The notes under the pieces are model-generated. The model had not been told where the DNA came from and did not search any database. It saw only the letters and a program-made list of their open reading frames with translations. A stretch of 64,000 bases of DNA, from assembly GCA_964503775.1 (NCBI GenBank), contig CAZDBS010000003.1, positions 16,754 to 80,753 on the forward strand, in the 5' to 3' direction. Made by a program: the position numbers and the translations under genes. Shown here piece after piece: positions 23,430-32,821 of this stretch (position 1 is the stretch's first letter; the number at the start of each line of letters is the position of its first letter). This stretch comes from CAZDBS01 sp964503775 (GTDB lineage Bacteria; Patescibacteriota; Saccharimonadia; Saccharimonadales; CAZDBS01).

Positions 23430-24716
23430 CTATTCCCAAAGTGTCGAGAGCTTCTCGTGTAGGGCTGCCTGGAGATCTTCGGGGCATTGTCCTAAGATAC
23501 CAAGACACCAGTGCTTGTCTTCGAAAAGTTTCCTCGTCGTATTGACAATCCGAGTTTTGGTGACGGCATTGATACGTGACGGTACACTGAGAAAATCTTC
23601 GATCTTTTCCTCGAAAAAGTACTTACCCGAGTAGTAACTCGCCAGGCTCGCAACTGTTTGCGCACCTCTTTGATACTGGCCAAGGGCATAGGATTTGGCT
23701 GCTTGGATGTCTTCATCTTCTACCTTGCCATCCAATACCCGTCTGAACTCACGAACGATGATTTCAAACAACCCAAGTGCATTGTCGACACTCACTTGAC
23801 ACGATCCTCGCCACGACGTGTAGCTTGGCGTCCATGAGAAGTCCCCGCCGATATCGTAAATCAAGCCTTTTTCTCGCGCCTCGGCGAAGATTCTAGACTG
23901 GAATGTGTCGATAAGTATGATGTTGGTAATGGTCAGAGTATCCCATTCTTTGTCAGTTAGCGAGTTAGGATAGAATGTTTCGAACGTGCAATACATATTC
24001 TCAACAGTGAAATTCTCGATGTACAGCGGCGTGGGTAAGCCCGTGGGTTTCTCCTCAGGCAGCTCGAAGCGCTCACCGTCCTTGGCAAGCGGCATGCGGT
24101 CGATTTTTGATAAAATACCTGGCCCGTATTTATCCATATCACCCGCCACCACGAAGCGCATATTGGGTTTGTGATGGGTTTTTTTATAGTGTTTCCGGAT
24201 GTCATCTAACGTAACGTTCTTAAGACGTTTCAACCTCTCCTGATCTCTCAAATTAATAAATCCATTGGCCTCTCGGGTTGCCAGGATCAGATGCCGGAAA
24301 TGATTGTTTGATCTGCCTGTCAATTCTTCCCGAACAGAGCCCATTTCCGCTTCAAATTCACTCTCCAGAAAAATCGGTTCGGATATAGCGGTGGTCATCA
24401 GATCGACGATTCGGGCTGTTTCAAATGCCGCACACTCCGCCGTGTACTCGACATGATAAGAGCTGGTTGAGGCATTACAATACGCCCCGTTCCTCCTGAA
24501 TTCTGCATCAAATGTCCGCGCTTTGCGAATTCGTTTGTTGGCTCCCAGCGAGAGATGCTCCATGATATGTGCCACTTCCCATTTTCCCGGATCATCAGTC
24601 AGGTACTCACCGGCTCGAAAGTTGAAATCAAAGGTCGTGACCGTTGCTTCAGGCACGTGAACTAATAGACCTTTGGCACCATGTTTGAGTTTTACTTCAG
24701 TAACTGTGTGTTTCAT
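23430..24716 (-). CDS. M16 family zinc peptidase
   Basis: 428 aa. The inverted zinc-binding motif HxxEH is at residues 50-54 (HIMEH), with the downstream glutamate region in the following helix. Two insulinase-type halves follow the usual M16B layout. Such peptidases degrade or process small peptides, often together with a second non-catalytic subunit, which is not seen here. It lies 61 bp downstream of secA and may be read through from it; a TATTCT directly abuts the ATG and there is no clear ribosome-binding site. Confidence 0.88.
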   Translation of the reverse strand: MKHTVTEVKLKHGAKGLLVHVPEATVTTFDFNFRAGEYLTDDPGKWEVAHIMEHLSLGANKRIRKARTFDAEFRRNGAYCNASTSSYHVEYTAECAAFETARIVDLMTTAISEPIFLESEFEAEMGSVREELTGRSNNHFRHLILATREANGFINLRDQERLKRLKNVTLDDIRKHYKKTHHKPNMRFVVAGDMDKYGPGILSKIDRMPLAKDGERFELPEEKPTGLPTPLYIENFTVENMYCTFETFYPNSLTDKEWDTLTITNIILIDTFQSRIFAEAREKGLIYDIGGDFSWTPSYTSWRGSCQVSVDNALGLFEIIVREFRRVLDGKVEDEDIQAAKSYALGQYQRGAQTVASLASYYSGKYFFEEKIEDFLSVPSRINAVTKTRIVNTTRKLFEDKHWCLGILGQCPEDLQAALHEKLSTLWE

Positions 24717-24777
24717 AGAATAGGTTGCGGGAATAACATCGGTGCATTGCTACCCACCATAGCCTGTCACCTGTCTA

Positions 24778-27387
24778 CTACTTTCGCTTCTTGCCTTTCT
24801 TCTTGTTTTTTCGTTCTTGTTTGCGAGTTTTTCGACGATCGTTTCTGGCTTTGCGGATGGCAGCTTCAGCTTTGCTGCGCGAGGCTTTGAAATCTTCATC
24901 CCCGGCATGCTCGCCAGTTTTATCCATGTCCCCGCTCTCGACTGACGATCCGGCAGCCCGCGTCAACTCTGTTTCCATCTTGTCATCCGTGAGACTAGTC
25001 TGGGTCGGCATAGCCCTTAGAAGCAACCTGGTGACTTCGCTTTGAAGCTGGACCTGCATGCCTTCATAGAGGTACTGACCCTCACGGCGATACTCGACAA
25101 GAGGGTCCTTCTGGCCAATGCCCCGCCAACCTATACCCTCGCGCAGATGCTCCATATTCTCGAGGTGTTGCATCCAGAGGTTATCGAGAACTTGTAAAAA
25201 TACGTCTCGTTCTACTTTACGAAAGATCACGCTTCCAAAAACTTTCTCTTGACGGTCGTAGAGATCCAACACGTATTTCTCAAGCAACCGTTCACGTTTG
25301 TTGCGATCGGCTTTGATGAGGTTATCAAGCTCTTTGTCTTCAAGAGGTAATACGGTTTGGATTTCAGTACGAAGTTTCAGGGTGTCAGTATCGTCAAGGG
25401 TCATCAAATTCTTAGCTTCCCTGGATATAACACCTTTGATAGTTGTCGATATGTCGTCCTTCATCAGAATCTCGCGGCGACGGGAATAAGTAGCTTTGCG
25501 GTGACGATTCATGACATCGTCGTACTGCACGACGTTTTTGCGCTGGTCGAAATTATTACCTTCAACCTTTTTCTGGGCACTTTCGATACTCTTACTTACA
25601 GCCCTATTCTCTATGGGGGTATCCTCGTCGACACCAAGCCGATCCATCAGTGATGCTATCCGGTCGCCAGCGAAAATGCGCATGAGATCATCCTGGCATG
25701 AGACATAGAACTGCGTCTCACCCGGATCACCCTGACGACCTGATCGTCCACGAAGCTGATTGTCTATACGTCTTGATTCGTGTCGCTCGGAACCGAGAAC
25801 AAACAATCCACCCAGCGTTTTGGACTCTTCATCGAGCATGATGTCCGTGCCTCGTCCGGCGATGTTGGTAGCTAGAGTCACCGCTCCCTTATGTCCGGCC
25901 TTGGCGACAATGCCGGCTTCACGCTCGTTGTTTTTGGCGTTCAAAACCTGGTGCGGCACGCCAGCTTTGTTCAGCATGTTGCTCAGCTCTTCGTTTTTCT
26001 CGATTGACACTGTACCGATGAGAACCGGCTGACCTTTTTCGTGCAGTTCTTTGACCTTGGCGACAATAGCCCTAAATTTCCCGGCTTCGGTCTTGTAAAT
26101 CTTATCAGTTAAATCTTTACGAATCATCGGTCGATTCGTCGGAATCTCCACAACTTCGAGTTTGTAGATCTGATGAAACTCTTCGGATTCGGTCTTGGCC
26201 GTACCGGTCATGCCAGCTAGTTTTTTGTAAAGTCGGAAGTAGTTTTGGAAAGATATGGTAGCCAGTGTCATAGACTCTTGCATCACCTCGACACCTTCTT
26301 TGGCTTCGATGGCTTGGTGTAAGCCCTCGTTATAGCGACGTCCATGCATCAAACGACCGGTAAACTCATCAACGATGATCACTTCTCCGTCTTTGGTGAC
26401 GACATAATCTTTATCTCGTTTGAAGATCGCTTCGGCTTTCATGGCCTGATCCATGTGATAGATCTGGCGAACATGTTCAGGATCATACATATTCTCTATG
26501 CCTAAGATCTTCTGAACTTTCTCGATACCTTCGTCAGTCATACTGATCCGACGCTGTTTTTCGTCCACTTTGTAGTCAGTGTCTTTGACCATTTGGCGAG
26601 CTACTTGAGAGAACAAGGCGTAACTAGTACTACTGTCAGATGAGGCGGCCGAGATGATGAGTGGCGTGCGAGCTTCATCGACTAGGATAGAGTCAACCTC
26701 GTCGACGATGGCATAGTGAAGATTGCGCTGCCTGAGAGATTCTTCCTCACTGACCATATTGTCGCGCAAGTAGTCGAATCCGAATTCGTTGTTGGTACCG
26801 TAGGTGATGTCAGCAGCGTAAGCTTCTTTACGAGTACAGGGTCTTAGGTGGCGAAAACGTTCATCCTCATGCTCGTCGTTAACAAATTCTTCATCGTAGA
26901 CAAATGAGGCATCGGCGATGATGACACCGGTCGTCAAACCGAGAGCGTGATACACCTGACCCATCCAACCGGCATGTAGCTGCGCGAGGTAATCATTCAC
27001 AGTTACGAGATGTACACCCTTGCCTTCTAGAGCATTGAGATACAGAGGCAACGTCGCTACCAAGGTCTTGCCTTCACCGGTTCTCATCTCGGCGATGGAA
27101 CCTTCGTGCAAGACCATGCCACCGATAAGTTGCACATCAAAATGCCTCTGGCCAATAGTGCGCTTGGCTGCTTCGCGGGCCACTGCGAAAGCTTCAGGCA
27201 ATATGTCATCCAGCGTCTTTTTCTCTAAGTCTTTTTTGAACTCAGCCGTCTTAGCGCGCAGTTGCTTGTCTGTCAGTTTTTCATACTGTTTTTCGAGATC
27301 ATTAATCTGACTGACGCGTTTTTGCATACGCTTCAGAGTTTTGGCTTGTGGATCAGCTCCAATTGCTCGCTTCAAAAATTGCTTCAT
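24778..27387 (-). CDS. secA: Protein translocase ATPase SecA
   Basis: 869 aa. Drives preproteins through SecYEG. Walker A MRTGEGKT, DEAD-type Walker B VDEVDSILVDEARTPL, preprotein cross-linking domain, second nucleotide-binding fold (TNIAGRGTDI) and helical scaffold (FLQVLDNLWMQHLENMEHLR) are all present. The C-terminal zinc-binding CxCxSG tail that contacts SecB is missing; instead the end is a run of Lys and Arg. SecB is likewise not expected here. Good ribosome-binding site GGAAGGTGA before the ATG. Confidence 0.97.
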   Translation of the reverse strand: MKQFLKRAIGADPQAKTLKRMQKRVSQINDLEKQYEKLTDKQLRAKTAEFKKDLEKKTLDDILPEAFAVAREAAKRTIGQRHFDVQLIGGMVLHEGSIAEMRTGEGKTLVATLPLYLNALEGKGVHLVTVNDYLAQLHAGWMGQVYHALGLTTGVIIADASFVYDEEFVNDEHEDERFRHLRPCTRKEAYAADITYGTNNEFGFDYLRDNMVSEEESLRQRNLHYAIVDEVDSILVDEARTPLIISAASSDSSTSYALFSQVARQMVKDTDYKVDEKQRRISMTDEGIEKVQKILGIENMYDPEHVRQIYHMDQAMKAEAIFKRDKDYVVTKDGEVIIVDEFTGRLMHGRRYNEGLHQAIEAKEGVEVMQESMTLATISFQNYFRLYKKLAGMTGTAKTESEEFHQIYKLEVVEIPTNRPMIRKDLTDKIYKTEAGKFRAIVAKVKELHEKGQPVLIGTVSIEKNEELSNMLNKAGVPHQVLNAKNNEREAGIVAKAGHKGAVTLATNIAGRGTDIMLDEESKTLGGLFVLGSERHESRRIDNQLRGRSGRQGDPGETQFYVSCQDDLMRIFAGDRIASLMDRLGVDEDTPIENRAVSKSIESAQKKVEGNNFDQRKNVVQYDDVMNRHRKATYSRRREILMKDDISTTIKGVISREAKNLMTLDDTDTLKLRTEIQTVLPLEDKELDNLIKADRNKRERLLEKYVLDLYDRQEKVFGSVIFRKVERDVFLQVLDNLWMQHLENMEHLREGIGWRGIGQKDPLVEYRREGQYLYEGMQVQLQSEVTRLLLRAMPTQTSLTDDKMETELTRAAGSSVESGDMDKTGEHAGDEDFKASRSKAEAAIRKARNDRRKTRKQERKNKKKGKKRK

Positions 27388-27437
27388 AAGTCACCTTCCC
27401 GCTTTGTCAGAATTTCAGAGTGTAAAACTAATACAGT

Positions 27438-27818
27438 TTACTCTGTAGATGATCGTCGAGCAAGCCGTGAAAGGGCCCGTTCGAATTGATGACGGACGGT
27501 TTTTCTGGATGTTTTGGTTTCTTTGTATTTACGAAGTTGTTGCTTGACTTTGTCTTGGACGCCATCAATGGCTGCTTCAATGGTCGAAGCAGTTTCTTTG
27601 GCCGCCAGCGGATTGTGTGGCAGGGACAGGACTACCTCCACCGTATAGCCCCGCGCGCCTTTACCTTTCTCTTTCCACAACTTCACCTCAGCGTGGACAG
27701 TCCTGCGTGCATGTCGCTGAATATATCGGTCTAGATCCCCGATCTTCTCCTGGATATACGAGTTGATCGTGTCGTTGAGATCTAAGCCCTTGGCGCTGGT
27801 TTCGATCTTTTTGATCAT
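27438..27818 (-). CDS. Ribosome hibernation factor (HPF/RaiA family)
   Basis: 126 aa, the short form with only the N-terminal ribosome-binding domain (MIKKIETSAKGLDLNDTI, HAEVKLWKEKGKGARGYTVEV) and a basic tail; the dimerisation domain of long HPF is absent. Binds the 30S subunit at the mRNA/tRNA channel in slow growth. Its ATG overlaps the serS stop as ATGA with AAGGAG upstream, so synthesis is coupled to serS. Confidence 0.9.
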   Translation of the reverse strand: MIKKIETSAKGLDLNDTINSYIQEKIGDLDRYIQRHARRTVHAEVKLWKEKGKGARGYTVEVVLSLPHNPLAAKETASTIEAAIDGVQDKVKQQLRKYKETKTSRKTVRHQFERALSRLARRSSTE

Positions 27819-29071
27819 AGATACTCCTTCCCACTCATAAATGGTAGTAACACCTCTGGAACTTTTACCCTACCGTCAGCTTGTTGATAGTTCTCCATGA
27901 TAGCTATGAGCATGCGGCTGTAGGCCATGGCTGTGCCATTCAAAGTGTGAGCAAGCTCTGTTTTTCCATCAGAAGTCCTATACCGGATATTAAGACGGCG
28001 AGCTTGAAAATCTGTCGTATTACTACAGCTCGTTAGCTCCCGGTACCGAGCTTGAGAAGGAATCCATGCTTCGCAATCGTATTTCTTGGCGGCTGGTGCT
28101 CCGAGATCACCGCTACATAGATTGAGGACATGATATGGAAGCTTGAGATCTTGGAGAATTTCCTCTTCGATGCCGAGCAGATACTCGTGTTCATCCCGCG
28201 AGACTTCAGGTCGACAGTATGAATACATCTCCAGCTTGTCAAACTGGTGAACTCGGAAAACCCCCCGCGTGTCTTTACCATATGAACCGGCTTCGCGCCG
28301 AAAACAAGTCGAGAAACCTAAGTATCGTTTCGGTTCATCGAGCGAATCGAGGACTTCGCCGGCGTGCAGTCCGGCCAACGGTACTTCACTCGTTCCTATG
28401 AGGTAGAGCTCATCATCATCTTCGTTGACTTTGTAGATCTCATTTTCATCTGCCGGGAAAAAGCCGGTACCTTCCATCAACTCTCGTTTGACGAGCTGTG
28501 GCACCGATACGAGAGTGAAGCCTTTGGCCAAGTATTTGGCGATCAACCAGTTGACGAGCGCAAACTCCAACTGGACGGCTGAACCTTTGAGATAATAGAA
28601 CCGACTGCCGCTAACTTTGACACCGCGTTCCACGTCTATAATTCCTAGGTTCTCACCAAGTTCCAGATGATCCTTGATTTCAAACTCAAACTTCGGAACC
28701 TCTCCAACTGTTTTGATAACTTCATTGGCCGATTCATCAGCGCCAACTGGGACGTCGTCCTGTATGGGATTCGGGACCTGCAGCATAGAACTACGAAAAT
28801 CCCTATCGACTGTTTGGAGCTCTGATTCTAGGGAGCTGATCTCTTCTTTTAGTCGCCGCCCTTCGGTGATTTGATCGTCCGTTGGTTTGTTTCCCTCAGA
28901 CTGTGCCGACAGGCTATTACGTTGTTGACGGAGGGTCTCGACCTTGGTGATCAGACTCCGCCTCGTATCATCAAGTCCAAGCAGATGATCGATATCCACC
29001 TCGACATTTTTCTGCTGGCTCTTCTCTCGAACTAGGTCTCGGTTGTCTCGTATAAACTGTATATCTAGCAT
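27815..29071 (-). CDS. serS: Seryl-tRNA synthetase
   Basis: 418 aa class II synthetase: N-terminal coiled-coil arm that grips tRNA-Ser (about 25-105), then the catalytic core with motif 2 (FSTCFRREAGSYGKDTRG) and motif 3 (NGTAMAYSRMLIAIMEN). Full length and intact. TATACT lies 6 nt before the ATG; the downstream gene overlaps the stop. Confidence 0.97.
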   Translation of the reverse strand: MLDIQFIRDNRDLVREKSQQKNVEVDIDHLLGLDDTRRSLITKVETLRQQRNSLSAQSEGNKPTDDQITEGRRLKEEISSLESELQTVDRDFRSSMLQVPNPIQDDVPVGADESANEVIKTVGEVPKFEFEIKDHLELGENLGIIDVERGVKVSGSRFYYLKGSAVQLEFALVNWLIAKYLAKGFTLVSVPQLVKRELMEGTGFFPADENEIYKVNEDDDELYLIGTSEVPLAGLHAGEVLDSLDEPKRYLGFSTCFRREAGSYGKDTRGVFRVHQFDKLEMYSYCRPEVSRDEHEYLLGIEEEILQDLKLPYHVLNLCSGDLGAPAAKKYDCEAWIPSQARYRELTSCSNTTDFQARRLNIRYRTSDGKTELAHTLNGTAMAYSRMLIAIMENYQQADGRVKVPEVLLPFMSGKEYL

Positions 29072-29077
29072 GACTTT

Positions 29078-29083
29078 AGTATA
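29078..29083 (-). promoter_or_regulatory. -10 box (TATACT) of serS-hpf
   Basis: TATACT on the minus strand 6 nt before the serS ATG. Confidence 0.55.
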
Positions 29084-29190
29084 GTACGCTTGTCACCTCT
29101 TCGGCTAGAGATAATCATTGCCAACTTCCACGCTTCTCGATACACTTATGCTTAAATCAAGTAATCTTTCAAGCAAGGAGAGATGACACT

Positions 29191-29670
29191 ATGCTGCAAT
29201 CACTCGCTCAGACGTTCTATACAACAGGTAACGAGGTTACGACTACTGCATACACAGCACCACCCGCTGTTACGTTTGGGTCGTATGGTTGGGGGATCCT
29301 TAGTATCGTCGGTATGTGGAAAGTGTTTGAAAAAGCCGGTAAACCAGGTTGGGCAGCAATTATACCGATCTACAACCTCATCGTCATGCTCCAAATCATC
29401 GACGTATCACCATGGGCGGTACTATTAGTTCTCGTTCCAATCGTAAATATTGTTTTCTTGATCATTTGGAGCAATCGCCTCGGTAAAGCGTTCGGAAAAT
29501 CAAGCGGCTGGTCTTTTTTCCTGCTCGCTTTACTTTCACCAATCGGCTATCTCATCCTAGGGTTTGGTGATGCTACCTACCAGGGACCTCTAAAAAACGT
29601 TGCCTCAACAACAGCTACGCCTGCAACTCCATCCGCACCTACTACACCAACCGCAACACCAGCTAGCTAA
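29191..29670 (+). CDS. DUF5684 membrane protein
   Basis: 159 aa with four hydrophobic segments and the DUF5684-type stretch VFEKAGKPGWAAIIPIYN followed by a helix pair; C-terminal 30 residues are Ala/Thr/Pro-rich and probably disordered. Similar domains occur beside signal peptidases in other bacteria; the function is unknown. AAGGAG 10 nt before the ATG. It is one of the few plus-strand genes here and its end overlaps the convergent rRNA methyltransferase gene by 8 bp. Confidence 0.8.
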   Translation: MLQSLAQTFYTTGNEVTTTAYTAPPAVTFGSYGWGILSIVGMWKVFEKAGKPGWAAIIPIYNLIVMLQIIDVSPWAVLLVLVPIVNIVFLIIWSNRLGKAFGKSSGWSFFLLALLSPIGYLILGFGDATYQGPLKNVASTTATPATPSAPTTPTATPAS

Positions 29671-30397
29671 TAAGTTTTGTCACCGCCGCGACACAGGCGG
29701 TTTCGGCTCGAAGTGTGAGCTGACCTAAGTCAAAATATCGAACATTGAACCTACGGAAAACTTCGTGGTCGTTCTCTGACCACCCGCCCTCCGGTCCGAC
29801 GAACAGCACAATTGGTGCTTCACTTGGAGAATCACTGAATCCTGCCTCAACCGTGCCAGCAGGCTCTTGCTTGTCACACACCAGCAAGTTGTAGTCTTTG
29901 AGCTCCTCCAGGGTAGACTCGAGACTCACAGGTTCACGCAGACGAGGGATGTCGCTTCGGCCGCACTGCTCGCTGGCTTCGATGACTATCTTCTGAGCCC
30001 GTTCGTTGTCCCAGCCAGTCTTCTCGGTTCGGTCGGTGATGATAGGTATGAAATGGCTCACACCTAACTCGGTGCATTTTTGGAGTACCCATTCGTTCTT
30101 GTCTTTCTTAAGCAAACTAAAACACAGATACAGTTCCCTACCTGGAAGCGTTCGCTTGATCTCAGTGATCAGTTCGAGATGAGCCGCCCGAGGTTCGAAT
30201 TTCGTAATCCGATACAGCCTGTCCTCACCATGTCCGTCAAACAATACGACCTCGTCCCCAACCTGAAATCTCAATACTTTGGTCCATTGTCGCACCAGGT
30301 TTTCGTCATTGACCCATAGTAGGCGCTCGAGTTTGAGCGGACCCGACTTGTCGTGCAGCTGGCCTATGTAAAATCTATGAAGTCTCATCAGGGACAT
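29663..30397 (-). CDS. rsmE: 16S rRNA (uracil1498-N3)-methyltransferase
   Basis: 244 aa from the ATG that overlaps the upstream gene's stop as TAATG; an ATG three codons later (MRLHRFYIG) is equally possible. PUA-like N-terminus, then a SPOUT knot with the RsmE signatures LLKKDKNEWVLQKCTELGV, ASEQCGRSDIPRL, VGPEGGWSENDHE and LTLRAETACVAAV. Methylates the ribosomal decoding region. Cotranscribed with the rRNA uridine methyltransferase upstream. Confidence 0.94.
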   Translation of the reverse strand: MSLMRLHRFYIGQLHDKSGPLKLERLLWVNDENLVRQWTKVLRFQVGDEVVLFDGHGEDRLYRITKFEPRAAHLELITEIKRTLPGRELYLCFSLLKKDKNEWVLQKCTELGVSHFIPIITDRTEKTGWDNERAQKIVIEASEQCGRSDIPRLREPVSLESTLEELKDYNLLVCDKQEPAGTVEAGFSDSPSEAPIVLFVGPEGGWSENDHEVFRRFNVRYFDLGQLTLRAETACVAAVTKLIS

Positions 30398-31653
30398 TAT
30401 ACCTTGCGCTTTAGTATTAATAAGCATTCGAGATGAGGTGTCCTCGGGAAGAAGTTGTAGCCCTCAGCTTTGATAATTTCGTAATGCTCGAGGAGCCGAT
30501 TCAGGTCTCTAGCTTGCGTAGCTGGATTACAACTCAGATAGTAAATCTTAGGTGGTAGAACTTCGAGTAATTTCTCGACAATCTTCACATGTAGACCAGC
30601 TCGAGGCGGATCGAATATCACGACTTTGTCACTGGATATGTAATCCAGTGCCTTCTCAGTGCTCGTTTGTACCACCGTCGTATCTTCCCCGCCATTCAGC
30701 CGAGCCATAGCAGCCGATTGCTTATCCAGCTCGACTATCGTTAGCGGCTTTTCACCCGACAACGCCAGCCCGATACTACCGACACCCCCATACATGTCTA
30801 CGAAGAAATCACTGGCCTCACTAGCATCACACATAGTTTGGACGGCACGTTCAAACACCGGTACATTAACTTGGAAAAACGAGTCAACATCATAGATAAG
30901 ACTTGCTCCCAGAACTGTGTCCTTAAGTCTTAAGTCGCCCACCTCGTATAACAACTCACTCATGACCGAAGCTGGACTCTTTGGATCTGAGTAATACACA
31001 CGAAGTCCCTGTACGCCTCGAGGAAGCTGGAGTTTGGGAAATTCCCGGTCTTTGACAAATAGCGAGACAACGCAATCACCCGCCTGTGAGCAGCGAACAA
31101 CCATACTCTTAAGCTGGCGGCCCTGGATATGCGACGCGCTCAAAACTTCTAATACAGACTTAGCAGCTGTGTCCAAAGCTGTCATGGCTAACTTCGAACC
31201 GTTGACGATTGATTTCTGATGACTACCGCGATTATAAAGCGCCAGATGGAGCCCTGAATCATCAGCCCAAAAACTGTATTCCATTTTATTCCGATAATTG
31301 AAAGTTTCGGCACCAGCGACAAACTCGAACTCTGATAAAGGAATTTTCTCTCTTTGAAATATTTCCTCTATAAGTAGCTTCTTTTGTTCGTTTTCGTAGT
31401 CCCAGTCCATAATTTGCCAAGGCGACGTAGCCAGATAGCTGTCGGGTTCTTCTGGCGTTATACGATGTGAGGAGGACTTAATGATTTCGGTTGCTAACCC
31501 CTCGGCATATTGCTTCTTCCGTCGCCACACCTGAACTTTAACCTCCTCGCCTGGAAGGGCGTTCCATGCGAAAATCTTCTGACCATTTGCCAGTTGGCCG
31601 AGTCCTTGGCCGCCAGGAACGAGCTTCTCGATATTGACTATTTCTTCAACCAT
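30397..31653 (-). CDS. RNA m5U methyltransferase, RlmD/TrmA (RumA) family
   Basis: 418 aa. N-terminal TRAM domain (VNIEKLVPGGQGLGQ, GEEVKVQVW), then an SAM domain with DMYGGVGSIGLAL and the nucleophilic cysteine motif YLSCNPATQARDL. Forms 5-methyluridine in rRNA or tRNA; which of the two cannot be told from sequence. The iron-sulfur cysteines of E. coli RlmD are not evident. TATACT 7 nt before the ATG, immediately after a terminator. Confidence 0.9.
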   Translation of the reverse strand: MVEEIVNIEKLVPGGQGLGQLANGQKIFAWNALPGEEVKVQVWRRKKQYAEGLATEIIKSSSHRITPEEPDSYLATSPWQIMDWDYENEQKKLLIEEIFQREKIPLSEFEFVAGAETFNYRNKMEYSFWADDSGLHLALYNRGSHQKSIVNGSKLAMTALDTAAKSVLEVLSASHIQGRQLKSMVVRCSQAGDCVVSLFVKDREFPKLQLPRGVQGLRVYYSDPKSPASVMSELLYEVGDLRLKDTVLGASLIYDVDSFFQVNVPVFERAVQTMCDASEASDFFVDMYGGVGSIGLALSGEKPLTIVELDKQSAAMARLNGGEDTTVVQTSTEKALDYISSDKVVIFDPPRAGLHVKIVEKLLEVLPPKIYYLSCNPATQARDLNRLLEHYEIIKAEGYNFFPRTPHLECLLILKRKV

Positions 31654-31660
31654 ACCCGTT

Positions 31661-31666
31661 AGTATA
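31661..31666 (-). promoter_or_regulatory. -10 box (TATACT) of the rRNA methyltransferase operon
   Basis: TATACT on the minus strand 7 nt before the ATG and 1 nt beyond the T-run of the preceding terminator. Confidence 0.55.
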
Positions 31667-31667
31667 C

Positions 31668-31704
31668 AAAAGATCCCGTATCCGCTATACAGCAGAACGG
31701 GATC
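31668..31704 (-). terminator. Terminator after the DUF378 gene
   Basis: On the minus strand GATCCCGT, a 17-nt loop, ACGGGATC and then TTTT. The loop holds a weaker inner copy of the TCCGCT-TACAGC palindrome found elsewhere in the window. Confidence 0.75.
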
Positions 31705-31728
31705 TTGATTAAGGTGATGAAGCTGGAT

Positions 31729-31950
31729 CTAGGCTTTTGGCGCAGGTTTACTAGACATCATCGCTACCATACGATAGAGACAATATACTGCAGCGAGACC
31801 GACAACTGAGTAGACCACTCGAGTAAGGCCAGAGTCTACACCGAATAGTTCACTAACTAGATTGTATTCGAAAACCCCCACGAGTCCCCAGTTGAGACCC
31901 CCAACTACCAAAAGAGCAGTCGATACTTTATCGAGTGTATTCATTTCCAT
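31729..31950 (-). CDS. DUF378 membrane protein
   Basis: 73 aa from an ATG 11 nt after an AAAGGGG ribosome-binding site (an upstream TTG reading would overlap that site). Two membrane helices with the DUF378 core STALLVVGGLNWGLVG and GLTRVVYSVVGLAAVYCLY, and a short basic tail. The family is widespread and uncharacterised. Monocistronic, closed by a terminator. Confidence 0.88.
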   Translation of the reverse strand: MEMNTLDKVSTALLVVGGLNWGLVGVFEYNLVSELFGVDSGLTRVVYSVVGLAAVYCLYRMVAMMSSKPAPKA

Positions 31951-32032
31951 CGTATTTTCATCCCCTTTCAAGAGATTATTACTACGATTCCATCATAAGA
32001 CTTATGTTTGGGCTTGTCTAGTGCTCGTGGTT

Positions 32033-32038
32033 TATAAT
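32033..32038 (+). promoter_or_regulatory. -10 box (TATAAT) of the DUF4342 gene
   Basis: TATAAT on the plus strand followed by a perfect AAGGAGG and the ATG at 32062; a conventional leadered arrangement. Confidence 0.55.
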
Positions 32039-32061
32039 AAAGATAGCTAAGGAGGCACACT

Positions 32062-32331
32062 ATGAAACCTGACGAACAAAATCAACCCCAGGAAGAATTC
32101 AAAGTAAACGGCGAGGATTTGTTGAAGAAAGTCAAAGAAATCATCAACGAAGGCAACGTCCGACGTATCATCATCAAGAACAAAGAAGACAAAACAGTTA
32201 TTGAATTCCCGGTAACCGTCGGCGTCATCGGACTAGTTCTAGCCCCCGCCCTAGCGGCGGTCGGTGCAGTCGCTGCGCTCGTGACCGAATGTACCATCAC
32301 CGTCGTTCGCAACACACCGGACGCTACATAG
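32062..32331 (+). CDS. DUF4342 protein
   Basis: 89 aa. A soluble N-terminal part (GEDLLKKVKEIINEGNVRRIIIKNKE) followed by one long hydrophobic segment (about 52-80), as in the DUF4342 family, which couples a UBA-like helix bundle to a membrane region. Function unknown. It has the best ribosome-binding site in the region (AAGGAGG) and converges with msrA, overlapping it by 8 bp. Confidence 0.82.
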   Translation: MKPDEQNQPQEEFKVNGEDLLKKVKEIINEGNVRRIIIKNKEDKTVIEFPVTVGVIGLVLAPALAAVGAVAALVTECTITVVRNTPDAT

Positions 32332-32821
32332 CCTTGTAAGGTCTGTGGCACATTCCTCTTCCAGTTCGCTCAGCAAACTTCTGGTGATACTCCTCAGCCG
32401 GCCAAAAAGTCGAAGCTTTTGTTATCTCGGTACTTATAGGTTTGGCGTACTCTTTCTGTGCTTCAGTCTTCATTTTTTCAGCAACTTCTTTTTGAGTATC
32501 GTCTAGGTAAAAGATAGCTGATCTATAACTATCACCTATATCTGGACCTTGTCCACCTACCTGCGTGGGATCATGCATATAGAAAAACTGCCTCAAAATT
32601 GTTTCCAGGCTTGCTTGATTAGGATCAAAAGTAACCTCGACGGCTTCCGTATGCCCTGTCGTGTGGCTACATACTTGCTCGTAAGTCGGGTTGTCGGTAT
32701 GTCCACCCGTGTAGCCTGCCACAGTCTTGATAACCCCTGAAACTTGATCAAAATAATACTGCACTCCCCAGAAACAGCCCGCAGCTAATGTTATCTTTTC
32801 GTTTGTGTCGCTACCGACCAT
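32324..32821 (-). CDS. msrA: Peptide methionine-S-sulfoxide reductase
   Basis: 165 aa with the catalytic GCFWG at residues 15-19 and the family blocks AGYTGGHTDNPTYEQVC, GHTEAVEVTFDP and FFYMHDPTQ. Repairs oxidised methionine in the cytoplasm. The C-terminal recycling cysteine is in the last part (MCHRP). No msrB is adjacent. Start overlaps the NYN gene stop as TAATG, so both are coupled. Confidence 0.96.
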   Translation of the reverse strand: MVGSDTNEKITLAAGCFWGVQYYFDQVSGVIKTVAGYTGGHTDNPTYEQVCSHTTGHTEAVEVTFDPNQASLETILRQFFYMHDPTQVGGQGPDIGDSYRSAIFYLDDTQKEVAEKMKTEAQKEYAKPISTEITKASTFWPAEEYHQKFAERTGRGMCHRPYKAM

